A DNA stretch of 64,000 nucleotides, taken from the NCBI GenBank assembly GCA_900551895.1, contig URXX01000001.1:1-64000 (forward strand), read 5' to 3'. Below are positions 48,091 through 56,081 of this stretch, one piece after another. Made by a program: the position numbers and the translations under genes. The stretch is from an uncultured Lachnospiraceae bacterium (GTDB taxonomy: Bacteria > Bacillota > Clostridia > Lachnospirales > Lachnospiraceae). The notes beneath the pieces were generated by a model, which saw nothing but the letters and a program-made list of their open reading frames with translations, was not told the origin of the DNA and did no database searches. Positions within the stretch are counted from its first letter, which is position 1. Every line of letters begins with the position of its first letter.

Positions 48091-51000
48091 ATGGGAAGAA
48101 AAATGAAAACCATGGACGGTAATCATGCAGCAGCACACGCTTCGTATGCTTTTACTGACGTTGCCGCTATTTACCCAATTACACCTTCATCCGTTATGGC
48201 GGAAGCTACAGATGAATGGGCTACTCAAGGTAGAACAAATATTTTTGGACAGACAGTTCAAGTTACAGAAATGCAATCAGAAGCAGGTGCTGCAGGTACT
48301 GTACACGGTTCTTTAGCAGCGGGTGCTTTGACAACAACATACACAGCATCTCAGGGATTATTACTTATGATTCCTAACTTATACAAAATCGCAGGAGAGC
48401 AGTTACCGGGTGTATTTAATGTGTCCGCTCGTGCTTTGGCAAGCCATGCATTATCTATTTTCGGCGATCACTCAGACGTTTACGCTTGTCGTCAGACAGG
48501 TTGTGCAATGCTTTGTGAATCAAGTGTGCAGGAAGTTATGGACTTAACACCGGTTGCACATCTTTCAGCAATCAAAGGAAAAATTCCGTTTATCAACTTC
48601 TTTGACGGTTTCAGAACATCTCATGAAATTCAGAAAATTGAAACATGGGATTATGAAGATTTAAAAGATATGGCAGATATGGATGCGATTGATGCATTTA
48701 GAAAACATGCGTTAAATCCAAACCACCCATGTCAGAGAGGTTCGGCACAGAACCCTGATATCTTCTTCCAAGCAAGGGAAGCATGTAATCCATACTACGA
48801 TGCAATGCCTGCAATCGTACAGGAATATATGGATAAAGTAAATGCGAAAATCGGAACAAACTATAAATTATTCAACTACTACGGTGCAGAAGATGCAGAA
48901 CATATTATTGTTGCTATGGGTTCTGTATGTGATACAATCGATGAAACAATTGATTATTTAATGGCAGCAGGACGCAAAGTTGGTGTTGTTAAAGTTCGTC
49001 TTTACAGACCATTCTGTGCGGAAGCGTTAGTAAATGCAATTCCTGATTCTGTAAAACAGATTACAGTTCTTGACAGAACAAAAGAACCGGGTGCATTAGG
49101 CGAACCATTATACTTAGACGTTGTAGCAGCATTAAAAGGAACAAAATTTGATGCAGTGCCTGTATTTACAGGACGTTACGGTTTAGGTTCTAAAGATACA
49201 ACACCTGCTCAGATCGTTGCGGTATATGATAATACTGAAAAACAGAAATTTACAATCGGTATCGTAGATGATGTGACAAACTTATCATTGGAAGTTGGAG
49301 CGCCATTAGTTACAACTCCTGACGGAACAATCAACTGTAAATTCTGGGGACTTGGTTCTGACGGTACTGTTGGTGCAAATAAAAACTCTATTAAGATTAT
49401 CGGTGATAACACAGATATGTATGCGCAGGCATACTTTGATTACGACTCTAAGAAATCAGGCGGTGTAACAATGTCACACCTTCGTTTTGGTAAGAGCCCA
49501 ATTAAATCAACATATTTAATCAAACAGGCTAACTTTGTTGCCTGCCACAACCCGTCTTATATTAATAAATATAACATGGTTCAGGAATTGGTTGACGGCG
49601 GTACATTCTTATTGAACTGCCCGTGGGATATGGAAGATTTGGAAAAACATTTACCGGGACAGGTAAAAGCGTTTATCGCAAATCACAATATCAAATTCTA
49701 TGTAATTGACGGTATTAAGATCGGTAAAGAAATCGGACTTGGCGGACGTATCAATACAGTTCTTCAGTCAGCATTCTTTAAACTTGCAAATATTATTCCG
49801 GAAGACCACGCTATCGAATTAATGAAAGCGGCAGCAAAAGCATCTTACGGTAAAAAAGGTGACAAGATTGTTCAGATGAACTACGATGCTATCGATGCAG
49901 GTGCAAAACAGGTAGTGGAAATCGAAGTTCCTGAATCTTGGAAAAATGCGGAAGATGAAGGTTTATTCACACCTGAAGTAAAAGGCGGAAAACCGGAAGT
50001 AGTAGATTTCGTTAAAAATATTCAGGCAAAAGTAAATGCACAGGAAGGAAATACACTTCCGGTATCTGCATTCACAGAATATGTTGACGGTTCTACACCA
50101 TCAGGCACAGCAGCATACGAAAAACGTGGTATTGCAGTAGATATTCCTGTATGGAAATCTGAAAACTGTATCCAGTGTAACCGTTGTGCATATGTATGTC
50201 CTCACGCAGTTATCCGTCCGGTAGCGTTGACAGAGGAAGAAGCGGCAAATGCACCGGAAGGACTTGAAACAATCGATATGATTGGTATGCCTGGATTGAA
50301 ATTCACAATGACTGTATCTGCTTATGACTGTACAGGTTGTGGTTCATGTGCTAACGTATGTCCTGGTAAGAAGGGTGAAAAAGCACTTGTAATGGAAAAT
50401 ATGGAAGCAAATGCAGGAAAACAGGACTTCTTTGATTATGGAAGAGAAATCCCTGTAAAACCTGAAGTGGTTGCTAAATTTAAAGAAACTACAGTAAAAG
50501 GAAGCCAGTTCAAACAGCCATTACTTGAGTTCTCAGGCGCTTGTGCAGGTTGTGGAGAAACTCCATACGCAAAATTAGTTACACAGTTATTTGGTGACAG
50601 AATGTACATTGCAAATGCAACAGGTTGTTCTTCAATCTGGGGTAACTCTTCACCATCTACACCATATACAGTAAACGAAAAAGGACAAGGTCCTGCATGG
50701 TCTAACTCATTATTTGAAGACAATGCCGAGTTCGGTTACGGTATGTTATTAGCACAGAAAGCATTAAGAAACGGCTTAAAAGCAAAAGTAGAAAAATTAA
50801 TCGAAGGTTCAGAAAATGAAGCAGTTGTTACAGCAGGAAAAGAATGGTTAGATACATTTAACTGTGGAGCAACAAACGGAACAGCAACAGATAACTTAGT
50901 TACTGCGTTAGAAAACTGTGACTGCGGATGCGAATTAAGAGCAGATATCTTAAACAATAAAGATTTCTTAGCGAAAAAATCACAGTGGATCTTCGGTGGA

Positions 51001-51630
51001 GACGGTTGGGCTTATGATATCGGATTTGGCGGTGTTGACCATGTATTAGCATCAGGTCAGGACATCAACATTATGGTATTCGATACAGAAGTTTACTCTA
51101 ATACAGGTGGACAGTCTTCTAAATCAACACCTACAGGTGCAATCGCTCAGTTTGCAGCAGCAGGTAAAGAAGTGAAGAAGAAAGATATGGCAAGTATCGC
51201 TATGAGTTACGGTTATGTATATGTAGCACAGATTGCTATGGGTGCTGACTTTAACCAGACAGTAAAAGCAATCGCAGAAGCTGAAGCATATCCGGGACCA
51301 TCATTAATTATTGCTTACGCTCCATGTATCAACCACGGTATTAAGAAAGGTATGAACAAAGCGCAGACAGAAGAAGAATTAGCAGTAAAATCAGGATATT
51401 GGCACAACTTCCGCTTCAATCCGGCAGCAGAAGGAAATAAATTTACTCTTGACAGTAAAGAGCCAACTGAAAGTTACAGAGAATTCTTGGACGGCGAAGT
51501 TCGTTACAACGCTTTGGCAAGAATGAATCCGGAAAGAGCAGAAGAATTATTTGCTCAATCAGAAAAAGCGGCAAAAGAAAGATACGCTTATCTGAACAAA
51601 TTAATTGCTCTTTATGGAAATGAAGAATAG
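48091..51630 (+). CDS. nifJ: Pyruvate:ferredoxin (flavodoxin) oxidoreductase
   Basis: An 1179-residue single-chain PFOR converting pyruvate and CoA to acetyl-CoA and CO2 while reducing ferredoxin, central to strict anaerobic metabolism. Domain order: pyrimidine-binding domain (YPITPSSVMAE), transketolase C-like domain, gamma domain (MGSD-type region GLGSDGTVGANKNSIK), the EKR region, and two 4Fe-4S clusters (CIQCNRCAYVCP and CTGCGSCANVCP). The proximal cluster cysteines are CAGCGETPYAK. The TPP/Mg domain has GDGWAYDIGFGGVDH and NTGGQSSKSTP. The start is ATG 48091 with AAGGAGGA upstream; an in-frame TTG at 48073 spans that site. Codon choice looks biased, as for highly expressed genes. Confidence 0.98.
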   Translation: MGRKMKTMDGNHAAAHASYAFTDVAAIYPITPSSVMAEATDEWATQGRTNIFGQTVQVTEMQSEAGAAGTVHGSLAAGALTTTYTASQGLLLMIPNLYKIAGEQLPGVFNVSARALASHALSIFGDHSDVYACRQTGCAMLCESSVQEVMDLTPVAHLSAIKGKIPFINFFDGFRTSHEIQKIETWDYEDLKDMADMDAIDAFRKHALNPNHPCQRGSAQNPDIFFQAREACNPYYDAMPAIVQEYMDKVNAKIGTNYKLFNYYGAEDAEHIIVAMGSVCDTIDETIDYLMAAGRKVGVVKVRLYRPFCAEALVNAIPDSVKQITVLDRTKEPGALGEPLYLDVVAALKGTKFDAVPVFTGRYGLGSKDTTPAQIVAVYDNTEKQKFTIGIVDDVTNLSLEVGAPLVTTPDGTINCKFWGLGSDGTVGANKNSIKIIGDNTDMYAQAYFDYDSKKSGGVTMSHLRFGKSPIKSTYLIKQANFVACHNPSYINKYNMVQELVDGGTFLLNCPWDMEDLEKHLPGQVKAFIANHNIKFYVIDGIKIGKEIGLGGRINTVLQSAFFKLANIIPEDHAIELMKAAAKASYGKKGDKIVQMNYDAIDAGAKQVVEIEVPESWKNAEDEGLFTPEVKGGKPEVVDFVKNIQAKVNAQEGNTLPVSAFTEYVDGSTPSGTAAYEKRGIAVDIPVWKSENCIQCNRCAYVCPHAVIRPVALTEEEAANAPEGLETIDMIGMPGLKFTMTVSAYDCTGCGSCANVCPGKKGEKALVMENMEANAGKQDFFDYGREIPVKPEVVAKFKETTVKGSQFKQPLLEFSGACAGCGETPYAKLVTQLFGDRMYIANATGCSSIWGNSSPSTPYTVNEKGQGPAWSNSLFEDNAEFGYGMLLAQKALRNGLKAKVEKLIEGSENEAVVTAGKEWLDTFNCGATNGTATDNLVTALENCDCGCELRADILNNKDFLAKKSQWIFGGDGWAYDIGFGGVDHVLASGQDINIMVFDTEVYSNTGGQSSKSTPTGAIAQFAAAGKEVKKKDMASIAMSYGYVYVAQIAMGADFNQTVKAIAEAEAYPGPSLIIAYAPCINHGIKKGMNKAQTEEELAVKSGYWHNFRFNPAAEGNKFTLDSKEPTESYREFLDGEVRYNALARMNPERAEELFAQSEKAAKERYAYLNKLIALYGNEE

Positions 51631-51644
51631 AATAAAATAGTAAG

Positions 51645-51677
51645 ACAGCACGGTTGATTTTGACCGTGCTGTTTTTG
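51645..51677 (+). terminator. Terminator after the PFOR gene
   Basis: ACAGCACGGT/ACCGTGCTGT (51645-51654 with 51663-51672), 8-nt loop, then TTTTT. Confidence 0.92.
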
Positions 51678-51715
51678 AAATATGAAAATTTTATGAAAGA
51701 AAAGTGAAAAAACAT

Positions 51716-51744
51716 TTTACAATCTACAAAAAGTATGATACAAT
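51716..51744 (+). promoter_or_regulatory. Promoter of the riboswitch-transporter unit
   Basis: TTTACA (51716-51721), 17 nt, TACAAT (51739-51744), about 23 nt before the riboswitch P1 stem. Confidence 0.75.
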
Positions 51745-51766
51745 CAAAGGCAATTGAATAACTGAA

Positions 51767-51927
51767 AGATAGAGGTGCATCTTTTAAGAGTATCGTTTAG
51801 TTTAAGTGGGACAGACTTCTGAGCGGGAAAGGGAAAGATGCCGAAGAATAGATTCTTTGTCCGAGAATTTATTCTGGGACGTTGTATAAGATGCAACGTA
51901 CTGTCACAGAAGTGTGGAGCGCTATCA
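51767..51927 (+). ncRNA. Lysine riboswitch (L box)
   Basis: Conserved L-box blocks occur in order: AGAGGTGC (51771), AAGAGTA (51786), GGGAAAGATGCCGAAG (51831-51846), CTGGG (51875), ACTGTCAC (51899-51906) and GTGGAGCGCTATC (51914-51926). GATAG (51768-51772) pairs with CTATC (51922-51926) to close P1. Lysine binding would stabilise P1 and allow the downstream terminator to form. Confidence 0.9.
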
Positions 51928-51971
51928 TAGATTAGAATATATCAATATGTCGTATATTTCATTGTATACAT

Positions 51972-52009
51972 AACCATAGACGTTCCCCCAAGAAGTCTAT
52001 GGTTTTTTT
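51972..52009 (+). terminator. Riboswitch expression-platform terminator
   Basis: AACCATAGAC (51972-51981) with GTCTATGGTT (51995-52004), then a T-run to 52009, 63 nt before the transporter start. It provides the OFF state under lysine excess. Confidence 0.88.
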
Positions 52010-52071
52010 CATTCTAAGAAGTGAGCAGTATGTTTCAGTCATTCAAAATAAAAAGAATGAAGAGAGGGTTT

Positions 52072-53682
52072 ATGATGAGAAAAGATTCAAGAAGAAAATT
52101 ACTTGCTGTTGTGAGCATGGTTTTATTGTGTGTAATGATGTGTTCCATGACAGTATTTGCGGCGGAGGAACCGCCAAAACCGGAATTGTATGCGACATTT
52201 TGGGCGTTAGTTCCGCCGGTTGTAGCGATTGCGTTGGCATTAATTACGAAAGAAGTTTATAGTTCACTGTTTGTCGGTATTTTAGTAGGAGCGTTGTTCT
52301 ACTCAGGATTTTCTTTTGAGGGAACGGTTACGCATATTTTTCAGGGCGGAATTATAAGTGTACTTTCAGATAGTTACAATGTAGGAATTTTAGTATTCCT
52401 TGTTATTTTGGGAGCGATGGTATCACTGATGAACAGAGCAGGCGGTTCGGCAGCATTCGGACGCTGGGCAGGAGAACACATTAAGACGAGAGTGGGGGCT
52501 CAGTTGGCAACAGTTGTTCTCGGTGTATTGATTTTTATTGATGATTATTTTAACTGTCTGACAGTAGGAAGCGTTATGCGTCCGGTGACGGATAAACACA
52601 ATGTATCCCGTGCAAAACTTGCATATTTAATCGATTCGACAGCAGCGCCGGTTTGTATTATCGCACCGATTTCCTCATGGGCAGCGGCTGTTACAGGTTT
52701 CGTAAAAGGAGAAGACGGATTTTCTATTTTTATTCAGGCAATTCCGTATAACTTTTATGCTTTACTTACAATCGTAATGATGATTGGAATTGTAATAATG
52801 AAAGTAGATTACGGTCCGATGAAAATTCATGAGGACAATGCGAAAAAAGGCGATATTTACACAACGCCTGACAGACCATATGAAAATGCGTCAACAGAAG
52901 TTGTAAATCATAACGGAAAAGTAATCGACTTAGTTATTCCGATTATTTCACTTATCGTATGTTGTGTAATCGGCATGATTTATACAGGTGGATTTTTCAG
53001 CGGAACAGATTTTGTAACAGCATTTTCACAGAGCGATGCTTCAGTAGGTCTTGTACTTGGAAGTTTCTTCGGATTAGTGATTACAATTGTGTTATATATG
53101 ATTCGTAAAGTGTTAAGTTTTTCGGATTGTATGTCATGTATTCCGGAAGGATTTAAAGCAATGGTTCCTGCAATTATGATTTTAACATTCGCATGGACAT
53201 TGAAAGCAATGACAGACAGTTTGGGAGCGGCAGTATATGTAGAAGGTTTGGTAAAAAGTTCGGCGGGAAGTTTGATGAATTTCTTACCTGCAATCATCTT
53301 CCTAATTGGTTGTTTGTTGGCGTTTGCTACAGGTACTTCATGGGGAACGTTTGGTATTTTAATTCCGATTGTTGTGCAGGCATTTGCAAATGATCCTAAA
53401 TTAATGATTATCTCTATTTCCGCTTGTATGGCAGGTGCGGTTTGCGGAGATCACTGCTCACCGATTTCCGATACGACTATCATGGCGTCGGCAGGAGCGC
53501 AAAGTAACCATGTAAACCATGTGTCTACACAGTTGCCGTATGCGATGACAGTGGCTGCAGTGAGTTTTGTGACTTACATTGTTGCCGGCTTTGTACAATC
53601 GGCATGGATTTCATTACCGTTTGGTATTGTGCTGATGCTGGCAGTGTTGGTTGTGATTAAGAAAAGAACAAAAAGTGCGTAA
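52072..53682 (+). CDS. NhaC-family transporter, probably lysine importer
   Basis: A 536-residue polytopic membrane protein. An N-terminal hydrophobic segment with a signal-like cut (LAVVSMVLLCVMMCSMTVFAAEE) precedes about 12 helices typical of the NhaC Na+/H+ antiporter superfamily. Motifs such as FIDDYFNCLTVGSVMRPVTDKHNVSRAKLAY and GDHCSPISDTTIMASAGAQSNHVNHV are visible. Members with such motifs transport amino acids when placed under amino-acid riboswitches, and the lysine riboswitch upstream points to lysine uptake. The start is ATG 52072 with AGAGAGGG upstream; the GTG at 52021 is not supported. It is followed by a DUF952 gene. Confidence 0.88.
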   Translation: MMRKDSRRKLLAVVSMVLLCVMMCSMTVFAAEEPPKPELYATFWALVPPVVAIALALITKEVYSSLFVGILVGALFYSGFSFEGTVTHIFQGGIISVLSDSYNVGILVFLVILGAMVSLMNRAGGSAAFGRWAGEHIKTRVGAQLATVVLGVLIFIDDYFNCLTVGSVMRPVTDKHNVSRAKLAYLIDSTAAPVCIIAPISSWAAAVTGFVKGEDGFSIFIQAIPYNFYALLTIVMMIGIVIMKVDYGPMKIHEDNAKKGDIYTTPDRPYENASTEVVNHNGKVIDLVIPIISLIVCCVIGMIYTGGFFSGTDFVTAFSQSDASVGLVLGSFFGLVITIVLYMIRKVLSFSDCMSCIPEGFKAMVPAIMILTFAWTLKAMTDSLGAAVYVEGLVKSSAGSLMNFLPAIIFLIGCLLAFATGTSWGTFGILIPIVVQAFANDPKLMIISISACMAGAVCGDHCSPISDTTIMASAGAQSNHVNHVSTQLPYAMTVAAVSFVTYIVAGFVQSAWISLPFGIVLMLAVLVVIKKRTKSA

Positions 53683-53702
53683 ACTATAAGGAGGCAGGCT
53701 CT

Positions 53703-54059
53703 ATGCTGATTTTACATTGTATAAAAGAGAAACTGTATGAACAGATGAAGGAGGATAAATATTTCGGAAAAATATTATTGGAAAATCATCCGTTTATTCA
53801 CTGTTCTTCTATCGAATATTTTTGGCGTGTTTCACCTCATTTTGACAATGAAAAAGAAAAATTGCTGTTGCTTGTAATTGATACGGATAATCTTGATGCA
53901 CCTGTAAAATGGGAAGATTTAGAAGGCTGTGGGAGAAAATATCCTCATATTTACGGAATGATTAAAGCGGAAGCGATTAAAAATGTTCTTCCATATTTAA
54001 AGCGGGAGGACGGTACGTGGATAAAGAATGAAGAATTAAAACATATTGCGGATAAGTAA
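53703..54059 (+). CDS. DUF952 family protein
   Basis: A 118-residue soluble protein. It has the family pattern ILHCIKEKLYEQM, HPFIHCSSIEYFWRV, LLLLVIDTDNL, VKWEDLE and the strongly conserved KYPHIYGMIKAEAI. The function of the family is unknown; a fold related to ADP-ribosyltransferase-like or glutathione-S-transferase-like proteins has been suggested, which I cannot verify. AAGGAGGCAGG precedes the start. It lies 20 bp after the transporter gene and is presumably co-transcribed with it under lysine control, although a link to lysine is not evident. Confidence 0.8.
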   Translation: MLILHCIKEKLYEQMKEDKYFGKILLENHPFIHCSSIEYFWRVSPHFDNEKEKLLLLVIDTDNLDAPVKWEDLEGCGRKYPHIYGMIKAEAIKNVLPYLKREDGTWIKNEELKHIADK

Positions 54060-54075
54060 AAAAGCGTGGTATAAT
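54046..54075 (+). promoter_or_regulatory. Promoter for the M24 aminopeptidase gene
   Basis: TTGCGG (54046-54051), 18 nt, TATAAT (54070-54075), overlapping the end of the DUF952 gene. Confidence 0.5.
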
Positions 54076-54096
54076 AAATATATGGTCAAAATGACA

Positions 54097-54119
54097 GGGA
54101 CGGTGAAAACCGTCCCTTA
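54097..54119 (+). promoter_or_regulatory. GNRA-like hairpin in the aminopeptidase 5' leader
   Basis: A perfect 8-bp stem GGGACGGT-GAAA-ACCGTCCC (54097-54116), only 7 nt before the AAGGAGG ribosome site. It may act as a terminator for the upstream unit or stabilise the leader. The T-run is weak. Confidence 0.5.
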
Positions 54120-54137
54120 AAATAAGGAGGTTGTGAC

Positions 54138-55925
54138 ATGAAAGTTACAGAAAGAATCGCAAAATTGCGTGCATTGATGGAAGAAAAAAGCATTGATATG
54201 TACATTGTTCCGTCAGCAGATAATCATCAGAGTGAATATGTTGGAGAACATTTCAAGGCAAGAGAATTTATCACAGGATTTACAGGTTCTGCAGGTACTG
54301 CGGTAATTACAAAGACAGAAGCGGGACTTTGGACAGACGGAAGATATTTTCTTCAGGCAGAACAGCAGTTGGAAGGTTCAGGGGTAGACCTTTACCGTAT
54401 GGGAAATCCGGGAGTTCCTACAGTTCTTGAATTTATAGCAGATAAATTAGAAGAAAACGGTACATTAGGTTTTGACGGACGTCTTGTTGCAGTTGACGAA
54501 GGAAAAGAATATGCAAATGCCGCATCAAAGAAAGGCGGAAATGTCAACTATGCTTATGATTTAGTGGATGAAGTGTGGGAAGACCGTCCGGCATTATCTA
54601 CAGAAAAAGCGTTTGCATTAGACGAAAAACTTGTTGGAGAAAGTACAGAGTCTAAATTGGCACGCATCAGAAAAGTGATGGAGGAAGTCGGAGCAAACGT
54701 TCATGTGATTACATCTTTGGACGATGTTGCATGGACATTAAATATCAGAGGAAATGATGTTGCATACTCTCCATTATTGTTAAGTTATCTTGTTATCACA
54801 ATGAATCAGGTTGATTTATATGTAGATGAAACAAAATTAAATGATGAAATCAAAGCAAACTTTGACAAAGTAAATGTTGTTCTTCACCCATACAATGACA
54901 TTTACGAAGCAATGAAAGTATACGGAGCGGACGATACATTACTTATCGACCCTGACAGATTAAACTATGCGCTTTACTACAATATCGGAGAAAATGTTCA
55001 CACAGTAGAAAGACAGAATCCTACTGTATTGATGAAAGCGATGAAAAATGAAGTGGAACTTGCCAACACAAGAAATGCACACATCAAGGACGGTGTTGCC
55101 ATGACAAAATTTATGAAATGGGTAAAAGAAAATGTTGGTAAGATGACAATCACTGAGATGAGCGCTTCTGAAAAATTGGAACAGTTCCGTGCAGAACAGG
55201 AAGGTTTCTTATGGCCAAGTTTTGAGCCAATCTGCGGATACGGAGAACATGCTGCTATCGTACACTACACATCTACACCGGAAACAGATGTAGAACTAAA
55301 AGAGGGGGCATTGTTCTTAACAGATACAGGCGGAAACTATTATGAAGGTTCTACAGATATTACAAGAACATTTGCATTGGGCGAAGTAAGCGATATTGAA
55401 AAATTACACTTTACAACAGTTGCAAAAAGTATGTTGAATCTTGCAAATGCAAAATTTATGTACGGAGCAATGGGTGTAAACTTAGATATTCTTGCCAGAA
55501 AACCGTTTTGGGATATGAACCTGAACTTTAATCACGGAACAGGACACGGAGTAGGATATTTATTAAATATCCACGAAGGTCCTTCAGGAATCAGATGGCA
55601 GTACAGACCAAGCGAAACAACACCTTTTGAAGAAGGTATGGTTGTTACAGATGAACCGGGTATCTATATTGCAGGTTCTCACGGAATCCGTACGGAAAAT
55701 GAATTGATTGTCCGCAAAGGGGAGGCAAACGAATATGGTCAGTTCATGTATTTTGAAACAATGACATTCGTACCAATCGACTTAGACGCAATCAATCCGG
55801 ATATTATGTCAGCAGAAGATAAGAAAATGTTGAATGATTATCATAAACAGGTATTTGAAAAAATCTCTCCATACTTAAATGAAGAAGAAACAGAATGGTT
55901 GAGAAAATATACAAGAGAAATCTAA
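54138..55925 (+). CDS. Xaa-Pro aminopeptidase (M24B), long form
   Basis: A 595-residue metallopeptidase cleaving N-terminal residues before proline. It has two creatinase-like N-terminal domains (1-300) and a pita-bread catalytic domain. Metal ligands are visible in LTDTGGNYYEGSTDITRTF (two Asp), the histidine in NHGTGHGVGYLLNIHEGP, and the two Glu in VTDEPGIYIAGSHGIRTENELIV. The length matches the eukaryote-like, long form common in clostridia. AAGGAGGTTGTGAC precedes the ATG. Monocistronic with its own terminator. It complements PepT and the M16 protease in peptide use. Confidence 0.93.
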   Translation: MKVTERIAKLRALMEEKSIDMYIVPSADNHQSEYVGEHFKAREFITGFTGSAGTAVITKTEAGLWTDGRYFLQAEQQLEGSGVDLYRMGNPGVPTVLEFIADKLEENGTLGFDGRLVAVDEGKEYANAASKKGGNVNYAYDLVDEVWEDRPALSTEKAFALDEKLVGESTESKLARIRKVMEEVGANVHVITSLDDVAWTLNIRGNDVAYSPLLLSYLVITMNQVDLYVDETKLNDEIKANFDKVNVVLHPYNDIYEAMKVYGADDTLLIDPDRLNYALYYNIGENVHTVERQNPTVLMKAMKNEVELANTRNAHIKDGVAMTKFMKWVKENVGKMTITEMSASEKLEQFRAEQEGFLWPSFEPICGYGEHAAIVHYTSTPETDVELKEGALFLTDTGGNYYEGSTDITRTFALGEVSDIEKLHFTTVAKSMLNLANAKFMYGAMGVNLDILARKPFWDMNLNFNHGTGHGVGYLLNIHEGPSGIRWQYRPSETTPFEEGMVVTDEPGIYIAGSHGIRTENELIVRKGEANEYGQFMYFETMTFVPIDLDAINPDIMSAEDKKMLNDYHKQVFEKISPYLNEEETEWLRKYTREI

Positions 55926-55937
55926 ATATGATGAAGC

Positions 55938-55977
55938 AGAAAGCGGGAATCCGATAGGGGTTTCCGTTTTCTTTTTG
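55938..55977 (+). terminator. Terminator after the aminopeptidase gene
   Basis: AGAAAGCGGGAA paired imperfectly with TTTCCGTTTTCT, then TTTTT (55938-55977). Confidence 0.75.
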
Positions 55978-56081
55978 CAAACTATTTTGCCGAACTTCTT
56001 TTTTTGTGGAAAAGGTGTTATAATAAACTAAATTGGCAAAAATGTAAAAAGATGAAAAGAAAAATAGGAGAGAATAAATAT

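Noticed and set aside
51999..52262. 87-codon frame at the start of the transporter
   Set aside because: It shares the transporter's leader but runs in another frame, is Cys-rich with no family features, and covers the transporter's ribosome site.
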